From Gigaspora rosea (taxonomy: Eukaryota; Glomeromycota; Glomeromycetes; Diversisporales; Gigasporaceae), in NCBI GenBank assembly GCA_003550325.1, contig QKWP01000827.1, positions 76,358-140,357 on the forward strand: a stretch of 64,000 nucleotides of DNA, given 5' to 3'. Both the position numbers and the translations under genes were made by a program. Shown here piece after piece: positions 1-11,525 of the stretch. The notes below the pieces were generated by a model, which was given only the letters and a program-made list of their open reading frames with translations, searched no databases and was not told where the DNA came from. The first letter of the stretch is position 1. Every line of letters begins with the position of its first letter.

Positions 1-638
1 TTTCAGAGAGTAAGTACAAGGAGCATTTATTGAACTATTTATCAGAATTTAGGCTTATAAATATCTGTTGTTTATTTTAGCCCGTGAGTATAAAGAACAT
101 TTAATAATTTACTACATGAAAACAGCAACCAATTTCACAAAACAATACGTATTTACCAACGTACAAATCTTTTCATTCACATTATTTAGTTAGTGAGTAT
201 AAAGGCATTTAATAATTTTGCTATTTAAAAACAACAAAACAAGCTCACAAAATAAGAACATACACTATTTACCATTACGTACAAATCATTTCATTCATAT
301 TAATTTAGTCGGTGTGTATAAAAAACATTCAGTGTTTTTCATGAAATAAAAACATCAAAACGAGTTCACAAAACAAGAACATAAATACTTATTTACTATT
401 ACGTACAAATCATTCATTCACATTAATTTAGTGGGTGAGTATAAAGACATTTTATAATTATACTACATAAAAACAGCAAAACCAATTCACAAATCAAAAA
501 CATAAACCCTTATTTACCATTACGTAAAATCATTTCATTTACAATAATCATTTTATTCAGCGAGTGAGTATAAAGAGCATTTGAAAATTTACTACATAAA
601 AACAGCCCAAACAAGTTCACAAAACAAGAGCATAAATA

Positions 639-887
639 CCGTAAAATGCCATATAAAAGATCCTCTCATATATCAGATCCCTATGAATTAGACTTGGGTA
701 TATAATATGGGTCAAGGTTTCGGTAAAATGTAAGAAACCCGGGGCATACAAATAGGAAAACACTAATAAAATAGAATAAACCCTCCATTTATCAGACCCA
801 CACCTATACAAGAGACCCACGGTCTACTAGAGGTTTTAAAATTGGTGGAATGTAGCAGACCCGGGTCATCCATATGGCATTTTACGG
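639..887. mobile_element. 249-bp MITE with perfect TIRs and TA duplication
   Basis: The ends are CCGTAAAATGCCATAT and its exact reverse complement ATATGGCATTTTACGG, each flanked by TA (637-638 and 888-889). The tandem array around it gives the empty site: removing the element and one TA restores CATAAATACTTATTT, as in the neighbouring units. A TA duplication and short perfect TIRs fit a Tc1/mariner-type non-autonomous element. There is no open frame of interest inside. Confidence 0.85.
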
Positions 888-1320
888 TACTTATTTCCAT
901 TACGTACAAATCATTTCATTTCGCATTAATCATTTCATTCAGCGAGTGAGTATAAAAAACATTTAATAAATGTTTACAACATAAAAACAGCAAAAAAAGT
1001 AAAACAAGTTCACCAAACAAAAGCATAAATACTTATCATTACATACAAATAATTCATTCGTATTAATTTAGTCTGTAAGTATAAAGAACGTTCAATAATT
1101 TTATGAAATAAAAACAATAAAAACAGCAAAACAAGTCATAAAATAAAACCATAAATACTTATTTACCATCGTTTTATTCTCATTAATTAGCGGGTGAATA
1201 CAAAGAAAGCTTGAAATTTTACGGAATGCAAACAGCAAAACAAGAAATAAATACATATTCATCATTACGTACAAATCTTATGTTCGCATTAATTTAGTTA
1301 GTAAGTATAAAGAACCTTAA

Positions 1321-1666
1321 TTAGCAATCCGCATAAGAACTATAGTATTATTATATAGTTACTATAGCGCAAATTACTATGTATTTTATATAGTGATGAA
1401 ATCTTTTTTTCCTCTAAACATATAAAAATTTTATATAGTTGTGAATTTTAAAATTTAAATATCTTATAATCTACTTAATCAATTTTAGTAATTTTATTAT
1501 ATTATATATAAAAACATCTTCTCTACATTTTTATTTAGTAAGTCAAAATATACTAGCATAATAAAAAAAATATTTAGCTATAGAGGAAAAGAAGATTTCA
1601 TAATATATATAAATTTAATAGTAATTTGCGCATATAGAATTCTATCCTTCTTAGGCGAATTGGCAA
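1321..1666. mobile_element. 346-bp TIR element with TTAA target duplication
   Basis: This stretch interrupts the tandem array between TTAA (1317-1320) and TTAA (1667-1670). Left end TTAGCAATCCGCATAAGAA and right end (reverse complement) TTGCCAATTCGCCTAAGAA are imperfect inverted repeats. Further inward GCGCAAATTACTAT recurs inverted near the right end. TTAA duplication is typical of piggyBac-type elements, but TTAA is common in this DNA, so the family call is tentative. Confidence 0.6.
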
Positions 1667-1979
1667 TTAAATAATTTCATGAAATAAAATGGTAAACAAG
1701 TTTACAAAACAAGACATAAATACTTATTTACCATTACGTATTAATTTAGTGGGTGAGTATAAAGAGCATTAATGATTTTACTGCATAAAACAGCAAACAA
1801 GTTCACAAAACAAGAACGTCAATTAACCATTACGTAAAATCATTTTATTCGGATTAATTTAGCCGGTGAGTATAATCATTTTACGTAAAAATAAGTTCAC
1901 AAAAATACTTACTATTACGTACAAATCGTAATTTTAGTCGGTAAATATAAATATTATTTGTATTCGATCAAAAGTTTAA

Positions 1980-3369
1980 AAGTGCAGTTGCGATATAAAC
2001 TATTATACATTATATAGATATTCTAAATACGGAAAATGTGCACATTGTAATGAAATTAACACCAATAGAGCATGGTGTTTATCATGTGACCCTGATAAAA
2101 CAACAAGATGGACAAGTGGAAATAAGGATATTGACGACTGCATGAAAACGTTTCAACTTAGAGCCTTTGCATATGAAGATGCCATTGAATGGATTCCATT
2201 TGATCGATTATTAGATGTTAAATTAATTGGTAAAGGAGGATTTGGATCTGTATATTCAGCGCTCTGGTTGGATGGTATACGAAAAGTCGATGGAGATGAT
2301 TTTAATTATGTAAGAGCACGTGAACCATTTTGCATCGTTACACTCAAGACATTGGCCAACTCTAAGGAAGCCAAATTTGATTTTTTAAAGGAAGTACGTT
2401 ATTTATTGTTTTAATATTTACTAAGAGCTGTTTTAAACTAATTTATTGTTTAAACCTTAAGTTTAAAAGTCTTATGGAATGCAAATTAAACCATAGCAAA
2501 CTTGCAATATATGGAATAACTCAAAATACCGAAACAAAAGAATTCTTGATGGTATTTCAGTTTGCAAATAATGGAAGTCTTTACAAATATTTAAGAGAAA
2601 ATTTTAATATACTTACATGGTTGGATAAATTGCGAATACTCAAAGATATTTCAAAAGAGTTGGATTATGTTCATTACTATGCAGGATACATTCATGCAGA
2701 TTTTCATAGTGGCAATATTTTGCAAGATGAACAATCTTATATCGCAGATCTAGGGTTGTCTAGAAAAAAAAATGAAAGTGTTTTAGAGGGAGCTATTTAT
2801 GGAGTTATGCCTTATGTTGCACCAGAGGTTTTATCAGGCGAACAGCAGTTTACACAAGCAGCAGATATTTACGGGTATGGTATTATTATGGCAGAAATTT
2901 CGACTGGACAAAGACCTTTTGATGGTCAAAAATTCGATATAGAACTTGCAGTCAAGATTTGCGAAGGATCACGACCTGAGTTTGCACTTGGAACTCCTAA
3001 ATGCTATATTGAATTGGCTGAGAAATGCATGGACTCTGATCCAAAAGAACGACCTAATGCTTATGATATTTGGAAAACAATAGATCGTTGGCTTAATAAA
3101 ATAGCTAGTTCAGACGATAATGAAATTAAAAGACAATTTTTAGATGCAGATAAAGTAATCAAATCATTGCCAATACCAAAACATCCAGATGAAATGTACA
3201 CTAGCAAACTTATCAGTACAAATTTAATTTCAAAGGCAATTAAAGGTATTTTTTCAATTAATATAATAAAATTATGCTATATTATTGATTTAAAATAATA
3301 TTATTTGTTTATTTAGATTCATATCAAGTTGGTTCTGTTCAAATTAATTTTAATATTTATGAATTTTGA
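1980..3369 (+). CDS. TKL-like protein kinase, three exons (5' start unresolved)
   Basis: A cytosolic Ser/Thr or Tyr-like kinase that should transfer phosphate from ATP to proteins. Visible exons are about 1980-2393, 2462-3245 and 3317-3369, with introns 2394-2461 (GTACGT...AAG) and 3246-3316 (GTATTT...TAG). Both joins keep frame and rejoin conserved kinase sequence. Motifs in order: an N-terminal CAHC...WCLSC putative zinc-binding segment upstream of the first ATG (2142), glycine loop GKGGFGSVY, VTLK lysine, catalytic loop HADFHSGN (in place of HRDxKxxN), DLG in place of DFG, YVAPE, and a DIYGYGIIMAE helix. The Cys segment is open in frame back to 1980 with no ATG, so an upstream exon is likely or the 5' end is lost. 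Essential Lys, catalytic Asp and Asn are present, so it may be active. Family resemblance is to the expanded Rhizophagus kinases; the substrate is unknown. Confidence 0.85.
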
Positions 3370-4708
3370 AATCTCCTTATGTATACATCCAACAATCAGT
3401 TTTATCTAAACAGATTCATGTCGTGCGAATGCAGCGAACTAGAAGAATTATAATTTTTTGCATTAAATTTTTGGGAATTTAATGAAGCAATTGTTTCACC
3501 ATGTATTCGTCTTATGAAACCCTTGTTGAATCACTTCGACGAATAAAATATCTAAATGCAGATTATTATTTTTCAACAAATTACTTTATGAGGGTCTCTG
3601 GATATGCTAACTTAAAATTTTCATAATTAGTTTATTTCATTATAAAATTTCATCGTTCCATTTGAAAAAAGTTTTTGTAAAAAAATAAAAAATTGATTGT
3701 GCAAAAAATTAACAATTCAATAAGAAAGATGATTTTTAACACTACATTTAATGGGGTCTAAAACTAGTAGTGTGTTTTTTTCGCTCGTCGGAAATTCCAG
3801 GTGTTCACCGCCTTTGTCGGGGAATATCGGATAGGCTTGTCAAATAAATAAGTACAAGTTAGATGATGCGTAATATGCGTTATCAATCGTCATAGATTTC
3901 GTTCATTTGTCAATTCGTAAATCAGAAATTACTTAACGAAAGGTTTCGTTACTCGTCCTTGGCGAAGTAGACCGGCCCTTCTTTTTAAACGTAATTGAAG
4001 TTTTTATTTCCTTAGTTGGCAATTGTGTATGAGTAGATTTATAACTTGTTTATAAAGAAAATTGCTGATCATAAACCAGTTTGTATGAGCGAAGCATTTT
4101 ATAAGCCACAATTTGATAATAAGATGGTTAGTACATTTTAAATTATCTTTTATTGATTAGGTAAGTGGATATATATGTATGCGCGTACGTAACAACCCCA
4201 ATAACAAAATCAAAAGCTTAGAAATACAAAATTTATTGTTATCTTTGCAAATTTTGTTAAGAGTACTTTATGTTATAATTTCTTTTAGAATTTTATATGT
4301 CTCAATAATTTAATTTCTTCATTAAATCAAAGCACAATACATACTACTTGACATTGATTCACGTGTTTTTGGAAATTATTAGCACAAATAGGTAGACTTG
4401 TGTCACATTCATAGCTAAAAACTTATGTTAAATGAATTGCTAATAGACGCGTAGTGCTATTTTATTAACAATTAATTCAGTGCTCGAGTTCTTTAGTTTA
4501 CATAGTATTTGAATAATATAATTCGATCATAAATGTATCTGGAAGTGTCAAGTATATCGTGCATTAACATCGAAGAATTAAGTTATTATCATTATAATTT
4601 AGAATTAAAAACTTGTCCTATATGCAAATTTCATAACTGTATATTAATATTCTGTATCTTATAAATACCTCATTTATTCTAAATGCGCTAAAGTATATTT
4701 AGAATGTT
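3370..4708. other. Intergenic, no gene recognised
   Basis: AT-rich sequence with frequent stops in all frames. A slightly GC-richer patch near 3780-3980 contains CGTCGGAAATTCC and CGTCCTTGGCGAAG but no open frame or inverted ends I could pair. It may hold the 3' UTR of the kinase at its start. Confidence 0.5.
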
Positions 4709-4716
4709 CATATTTG

Positions 4717-4981
4717 GGGGACGTTTAAAGCCTGGCACCTTGCGAAATTACCCGATTTTTAATTAATATTAGGGTTATGGTTAGGATTGGGTTGGGGAGA
4801 AGTAGTTTCTATGTAGTAAAATCGCATTTGCAACACTTTTTCTTAGTCAACCAAGACCGGTTTAGATAGCCGTTTTTTATATATTTCGTGGTTTTGTCTT
4901 TGCCGTCTCGCTTTGTTTTGTTCGGACCGATCCGGGTTATATATCGGGTAATTTCGTAAGGTGCCAGGCTTTAAACGACCC
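4717..4981. mobile_element. 265-bp TIR element, CATATTTG duplication
   Basis: Left end GGGGACGTTTAAAGCCTGGC and right end (reverse complement) starting GGGTCGTTTAAAGCCTGGC pair for about 40 bp, to the block AAATTACCCGAT. CATATTTG occurs directly outside both ends (4709-4716 and 4982-4989), an 8-bp duplication as expected for hAT-type insertion; a 7-bp reading with one more terminal base is equally possible. The interior is non-coding and contains a G-rich TTAGGGTTATGGTTAGG stretch. Confidence 0.75.
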
Positions 4982-5452
4982 CATATTTGGCAATTCAATT
5001 CGAAAGGACATTAAAAACAATTAAGAACGTTCGATATATATATATACATACTGAATCACAGTAACATAAAAATAACCTGATCAAATTTTTTTCCCATAAT
5101 GCAAAAAAAAAAGTCTTAACCAGTTAATACAATATTTAAAAGATGCATTATCCGGTTTAATTACTATAATTCAGAATGGTATATACTATCATTTTAATTT
5201 TAATAGAAAAATTATAACATAATGAATCTAAAAATTTATAATTCTAGCCAAAATTATTAAGTTGGGCAGAATTAAAAATTTTGTATTCAATCCGGTTAAA
5301 CTAGTTATTCGAACCAGTTCTATACAACTATTAAATAATTGTTGACAAGTTAACGCATATATATATATTGCTTGCAAATGTAAATGCACGTTTTTTTTTC
5401 TTGAAAGTTAATTATTCGCATATTCTTTTTTAAGATTTTAACAGACGTAACG

Positions 5453-6112
5453 ATGAAAATGCATTATAAAAAAAGTCATATGATTATACTATTTTTTCTC
5501 GTAACGGCAACAATTTTTATAAGGCTTAGTTTAAGTCAAAAAGGACCACAAAGACCACCGCAAAGGCCATCTCAGGAACCGCCACAAGGACCACATCAAG
5601 GATCACATAAAGGACACCCTCAAGAATCGCATCAAGGACACCTTCTAGGATCACCTCAAGGATCACCTCATAAAGGACCATCGAGTCCGAATCCAAATCC
5701 GAATTCAAATCCGAATCCAAATCCAAATTCGATTCCAAAAAGTCCAAATCCGAGTCAAAGTCCAAAATCGAGTATTCAGAGTGGTTCGAATGGTCCGAAT
5801 AGTCTAACAAATACCCAGCAACAACAGTTGCCTACACCTGCACCAATTCCCACTCCTTCAAAAACAGAACCTGCGTCTCCTGCCCTAGGCACGATACCTG
5901 CATCCGTTGCTAGTGCATCTGCATCTTTAACTTCAGGAAGCGCATCCGTACCTCTCACTACAAATGGGACAGAGAAGTCACTTATTACACCAGTTTACGA
6001 TGATTCAATACGCAAAGGATTAATTATTAGTGTAATTGTTGTTGTTTGTCTTGTCTTGATTTTAGCTTCTTGCGTGGTTTATCGTTTGATAAAGATTAGA
6101 AATAGACGATAA
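5453..6112 (+). CDS. Pro/Ser-rich single-pass membrane protein with signal peptide
   Basis: A 219-residue protein of unknown function. Residues 1-28 form a signal peptide or anchor (basic MKMHYKK start, then a hydrophobic IILFFLVTATIF core). Residues about 29-75 are repeats of the type PQGPHQGSHKG (Gln/His/Gly/Pro). Residues about 76-105 are a run of (P)NPNS/NPNPN units. Residues about 106-185 are rich in Ser, Thr, Pro and Ala and would suit O-glycosylation. A transmembrane segment lies at about 189-211 (GLIISVIVVVCLVLILASCV), followed by a short basic tail ending RLIKIRNRR. The predicted topology is type I: low-complexity ectodomain outside, eight to ten residues inside. This looks like a mucin-like cell-surface or wall protein. 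No intron is needed; the start is the first ATG before the signal sequence. It could alternatively be a vacuolar or secretory-pathway protein. Confidence 0.8.
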   Translation: MKMHYKKSHMIILFFLVTATIFIRLSLSQKGPQRPPQRPSQEPPQGPHQGSHKGHPQESHQGHLLGSPQGSPHKGPSSPNPNPNSNPNPNPNSIPKSPNPSQSPKSSIQSGSNGPNSLTNTQQQQLPTPAPIPTPSKTEPASPALGTIPASVASASASLTSGSASVPLTTNGTEKSLITPVYDDSIRKGLIISVIVVVCLVLILASCVVYRLIKIRNRR

Positions 6113-8074
6113 TCTAAATCTAAGATTAGTGTTCAAATCTGTGTAAAACTTTCAGATAAAAAAAAAGCCTTAATTAATAATACCTTATTAACATTTAAAT
6201 ATGATGATAAATGCCCTTTTAGTAATAAATTTAAAATAATGATTGGTTTATTTATTATAAGTATATGTCACAATATACATTTCTTAATATTTCTATTTTC
6301 AAGCTTGTAAATAAATTAACATTGTTTTTCTTTACTGGAAATTTTAATTGCGAAAAAATGTGGGAATGTATTTGTGATAATTTAAAGATAACTTTAAGTA
6401 AATGATTTATGCATATTATGGGGAAAGCTGTTCTGACTAAAAACAATATTAAAAAATTCACATACTTTTATATGTACTTTATATATTGTTAATGTTTATC
6501 TACTTTAAAATTTGTCTTTTTATCTTTATCAAATGAATTTATGCTTATGTATTAATTACCGGCGTGGGATAACTTCTCCTAGAAAAATTTATATCTTATT
6601 TAGGGGGATATTTAGGGGATATAAAGAGTTCAGAATAGAATTCACAATTACGCAAATGAAGTGCGAAACTTCTCACATCTCTTATGTATTTCATAAGATA
6701 AATAAGTCTCTTCAAATAGAAAATAAAGATCACAAAATCAGTAGTCTAGTGCTAAGATAATTTGCTTATTTTTTTTGGAGGTTTGGTAATGCTAGTCATA
6801 ATACTGTTGGTTTAAAAACAACTCAATATGTAGAGCTATTCATCTTTTTTAAAACACGCGCACTTCATAGACCACAATATGAAAGATATAACTGCATTTT
6901 GACTTAACAGTTAGTAAAGGTCACATTAACTTTTTAAATGAATTTAGAAAAATTAACTATGAAATATGGTTCACATCTAAAATTTGCAGGGAAAATTAGA
7001 ACTTTATTATAACACTGTTCATGTATTTACTAAAACATTATAACCACACTACTACAGGTTATGAAATTTATTTTGCCGTTATTCAAAATTGTTCGACCGA
7101 AGTTAAAGCAAAATTTTGAATTTTCTCTAGTGTGAAACCTCTTATTCCGCCAACAACTACAGAATAACATTACAGTCAGACCGCTCTAGATGCACACTCC
7201 GTAATGCATGCCCTATTAAATGTGTGCACAATTTACTACGGTTCCGGATGAATATTCTTAGGGTTGTATACATCTGATATTATACTAGGTTTTAATTTAA
7301 ATATTTTTATTTACAAACTTTCAAAGATTATTTACAAGCGCTAAAATTTAAAATAAAAATTATTTTATACCAATGTCTTCTAAATATAAAATAAAAAATA
7401 ATAATTTATTTTATTAATTTTTATAAAAAAATTTATTATCTAGTAAATAAATATATAAATAGTTCTAACTCAATTTTATATCTTAATAAAAAAAGTTTTT
7501 TTTTAATATTTCTAGATTGGTTTAAAAATAGTTAACTAAAAATACTGAAATATAATATAAACAAAAATACTTTATTTTTTAGGATCTTATAAGTCCTCTT
7601 AGTTTTTTTTGTAAATAATTTTGAAATTATTTTCTATAGAATATAACAATATACTATTTATGGCACAGATATATAGCATTTAAACATATATTTATATATA
7701 TTAGATAAAAATGATCATATGGGCGAAAATATTTAGTTAAAACACCTTGATTATTAAAAAGTTAGCCGATATAAAGATAACAATCAGTACAAATGCATAA
7801 AAATTTATGTACAAAAATTTATATGTGTCAGGCTATATATGTACAAAAATTTATAAACGATAAGCAATTTATAATCGGGATTATAATTTTAGATCAAATA
7901 ATTATTTTTTATAATGCAATATCATACAATTGATTGGCTCAAATTTTTATTTAACATTATTATTCATACTAAATAGTCACCGAAATTGGAAATTTACGCC
8001 CTAATGTTATCTTGTAATTGTGCCAAGAAATCTATAAGTTAAAAGAATGAGATAGCATATATTCCATGGTGGTG
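6113..8074. other. Intergenic, no gene recognised
   Basis: AT-rich DNA with homopolymer runs. One 82-codon frame (6512-6760) has no recognisable motif. Nothing else is supportable here. Confidence 0.45.
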
Positions 8075-8368
8075 CTTTGCAAAATTATGTAACCCCATGA
8101 TTATTAATTGTTTATAAAATGTTTGTTAATGCGATTGTGATTGCCAAAGCTGGATAATTTATTATAAATCTGAGTTTATACAGTTAACACAAACTTAAAT
8201 TTGTAATCAATCAATCAGCTTTCGCAATCGCGATTGTAATTGCAATTATACTTTCAATCACAATCATAATCACAATCATGATTGCAATTACAATCGCAAT
8301 CATAATCACAATTACAAATCATTTTATAAACAAATTAATAATTATAGAAGTTACATAATTTTCCAAAG
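8075..8368. mobile_element. Foldback MITE with CAATCACAATC core
   Basis: The ends CTTTGCAAAATTATGTAAC and (reverse complement) CTTTGGAAAATTATGTAAC pair, and the inner blocks ATTATTAATTGTTTATAAAATG also match inverted. The core (8225-8315) is a run of short CAATCACAAT/ATTGCAATTA steps that are themselves self-complementary. No clear target duplication was found, so the borders are good to a few bases only. Confidence 0.6.
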
Positions 8369-8659
8369 TGTGAATTATATATTTAAAAGAATTCAAAATA
8401 AGCTATAAATATATAACTAGTGCATGATCTGAAATTAGCCATTTCAAATTTTTTTAAACTCTTCACATTTACAACAATTTGGTTTTAATATTGCAACAAT
8501 ACAAATTTTAACCTACTTTTAATTTATATAATATTATTATATATTTAGTATTATTATTATCTTATTATTTATTATTTGTTTTATTATATATTTATTTTAT
8601 TATTATTTATTATTTGTTTTATTATATATTTATTTTATTTTTATTTATTATTTTAAAAA

Positions 8660-10516
8660 ATGTCTACTAGTTCAACTGAAGACTGTAGTGAAGAAGAATA
8701 TTTACAAACATAATTAGATGATAATATTTACATTAGTGATCCAGATGGTGATAATTTTGAAATTGAACTTGATGAAGAGGAAATTGTAGAAAGCATACAA
8801 AATATGAGTTTTGAAAAAGCAATATCAATGAATAAAGATAATTTGGAATATCTCAGCAAGTCAAATTAATTAGTAAAGTAGAATCAGCTGTTTGGAAATA
8901 TGCAAATAAAGAAACCTATTAATGTTCTAAATGTTCTGCAATATTTAAAAACCTACAACATCAACTAGCTCTATTTGTTTTCATTTGCAAAATCAACATA
9001 AATTGTTACTAAACAAAGAAATATTAGATTCTATTGTTAAATATATTCATCAGAAATTCAAGCAGCAAAGCCCAGGCAGTTTTTAAATGGGTTATTTTAA
9101 CTTTTAAACTATTCAAAGTAGTAAAAGAAAAGCTTTTCACAATATGATTCAAAAATAGATCCATTTTATCAAATACCTATTCATAAAACTACATATAATT
9201 TAATTTTTAAACAATTTAATCAGCAAAGAAATTTGATAAATAATTATCTTAGTAAAATTTCTACTAAAGTTGCTCTTACAGCTGATTTTTGGACCTCTTT
9301 AAAAATTGAAAGTTTTATAGCTATTACTATTCATTTTATTGATAATAATTGGAAATTACAACATTTTGTATTAGATATATTTCAATTTAAAGGCTCTCAT
9401 GCTGGAGAAAATATTGCTGAAACAATAAATATATAATTGCTTGCGGAATTTAATATTGAACTTCAAGTTATTGCATTAACTACTGATAATGGTTCTAATA
9501 TGGTTTTTGCTGAAAATTCTTACAGGATAAGTCAATTTCAAATGATTTTTGCCATTATAGATGTATAGCTTATATTCTTAATTTAGTAGTTTTAGCTAGT
9601 TTAGATCATTTAAAAGATCAAATTAAAAAGTTAAGAAAATTAAATAATGCTATTTGTAAATCAACCAAGATTCTTGAAGATTCAAAAAATATTGCAACTA
9701 TGAATAAAAAGCCCTTTTTAATTCCAATTTTAGATTGTAAAACAAGATGGAACTCAATATCATATGATCAAAAGAGCATGTTTACTTCATGAATCTTCAG
9801 AAATGTTATTAGTTAAATATCCAAATTTAAAGATTATATACCAAATAAAGAAGATTGGAAACTTTATAAAAATTTAGTTTAGCTATTGATAATGCTACTA
9901 TTGAACTATCATCATAAACATATCCAACAATTACACATGCACAAATAATTTTATTAGCTCTTAGAACTGATTTGGAATCTGATAAGAGTGAAAACTTTTT
10001 ATTACAGTATGTTGCAGATGCTATGTTATATAAATATATTGAACATTATAATTTAATAGCTAAATCTTTACATATTTCTGTTTTTTTTGGATCCAAGATA
10101 CAAAAATTGTTTTCCTAATATGGCTTCTGAAGAGATTTTAGCACCAAATAGAAAAAAATAAATCAAAACTACATTTTTTAGCACCAAAAAAATAACAACT
10201 TTTTACCAAAAATTAAATATACATCACAACAAACACAAACAATAGATAATGAAGTTCAAAATATTGGTTATTTGCTGAAGCTGATGAACTATTAAACTTT
10301 TTAGATTAGTGGAATACTCATGCAATTGAATATCCAATACTTTTAGAACTTGCTCATAATTATTTATGTATTCAGGCTAGTTCAGTTCCATGTGAACAAC
10401 TTTTTTAATTGCAGGCCAAGTAATTAGTAAATCAAGAAACAGATTAAATAGCGAATCTGCTAGAGCATGCTTATGTTTAAATAGCTGGTTATCAAAAAAT
10501 ATTGTATATTTTATAA
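8660..10516 (+). pseudogene. Decayed hAT-superfamily transposase
   Basis: The frame opens with an ATG at 8660 (MSTSSTEDCSEEEY) but is broken by several in-frame stops and shifts. Recognisable pieces in order: a Cys-containing segment near 8930-8960 that may be the BED-type finger; the RNase H-like core at 9233-9436 with ALTADFWTS, an IHFID...W segment and GENIAE; the TTDNGSNM Asp motif near 9480-9500; an ILDCKTRWNS segment near 9725-9760; and the C-terminal dimerisation region near 10300-10515 with EYPILLELAHNYL, SSVPCEQLF and NRLNSESARA. This order matches hAT transposases. The gene is dead. No pair of terminal inverted repeats for the whole element was found. Confidence 0.85.
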
Positions 10517-10806
10517 TATATAAAATTATTATATATGATATTTATATTAATTTATTTAATATCTATATATTTATTATATAATAGTTATTTTATTTTATAT
10601 TTAAGGTTTCTTCCCATTGGTTTTTTCCTTGGCAATTTGCCTAAATTATATTAAATTTATATTTATATAATTATTTTATTAATTCAAAATCTATACTATT
10701 ATTTTGATATTGTACAATTATATGTTTTTTATCTGTTATTTATTAAATAAAAAAAAACTATTAGTATAACTTAATAAAAATTTATTTTTACAAATTAATT
10801 CATAAT

Positions 10807-11525
10807 TTGAACCCAAAGTAGAGTCAAATGAACCTGGCTTAGGTTTATTTGTATAAACCCAGTTCGAGTTCATTGAACCTAAGGTAGGGTCAAATAAACC
10901 AGCTTGAATTTAAAGTGGGTCAAATGAACCTGGCTTGGGTTCATTTGAAACTGAAGTATGATCAAATGAATCTGACTTGGGTTCATTTGAATCCAAAGCA
11001 GGGTCAAATTAAGCCGGCTTGGGTTCATTTGAACACAAATTGGAGTCAAATGAAACCTGCGTGGGGTTATCTGAACTCGAAGCGGAGTCATATGAACCCG
11101 GCTTGGGTTCATTTGAACCCGAAGTGGGATCAAATGAACCCGGCTTTGGTACATTTGAACCCAGACGGGTCAAATAAACGCGGCTTGGGTTCATTTGAAC
11201 CCAAAGTGAGGTCAAAGATACCGGCTTGGGTTCATAATTAAACTCGAAGTGGGGTCAAATGAACCGACTTTGGTTCATTTGAACCCGAAGTGGGGTCAAA
11301 TGAACCCGGCTTTGGTTCATTTAAACCCGAAGTGGAGTCAAATGAACCCGTAAGTGGGGTCAAATGACCCCGACTTGGGTCATCTGAATCCAAAGTGGGT
11401 CAAACGAACCCGGCTTGGTTCATTTGAACCCGAAGTGGGTCAAACGAACCTGACTTGGTTCATTTGAAAAATGGGGTCAAACGAACCCAGCTTGGGCTCA
11501 TTAGAACCCGAAATGGGGTCAAACA
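10807..11525. repeat. ~40-42 bp palindromic tandem repeat, about 17-18 units
   Basis: The unit reads GGGGTCAAATGAACCC, then GGCTT, then GGGTTCATTTGAACCCGAAGT, with small variation. TCAAATGAACCC and GGGTTCATTTGA are inverse complements, so every unit can form a 12-bp hairpin with a five-base loop. The unit length is a near multiple of three in places, which opens frames on both strands; these are artefacts. GC content is well above the flanks. Confidence 0.9.

Larger units (their letters stand above)
1..1960. repeat. Degenerate ~110-130 bp tandem array
   Basis: About a dozen diverged copies of one unit are seen. Each contains, in order, a block like ATTACGTACAAATCATTTCA, then ATTAATTTAG, then GTGAGTATAAAGAACATTTA, then CATAAAAACAGCAAAACAAG and CACAAAACAAGAACATAAAT. 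The GTGAGTATAAAG block recurs near 84, 190, 430, 560, 945, 1075, 1193, 1305, 1754 and 1866. Two small elements (639-887 and 1321-1666) interrupt the array, and the array resumes in register after each. No coding potential was found; the short minus-strand frame at 617-820 lies mostly inside the inserted element. The function is unknown. It looks like a minisatellite upstream of the kinase gene. Confidence 0.8.

Noticed and set aside
6512..6760. 82-codon frame
   Set aside because: No motif, no paralogue in the window, and no splice or promoter evidence; expected by chance in this length of DNA.
10879..11241. Overlapping frames on both strands rich in Asn, Pro and Trp
   Set aside because: They are translations of the ~42 bp tandem repeat; both strands are open equally and units vary without codon bias.
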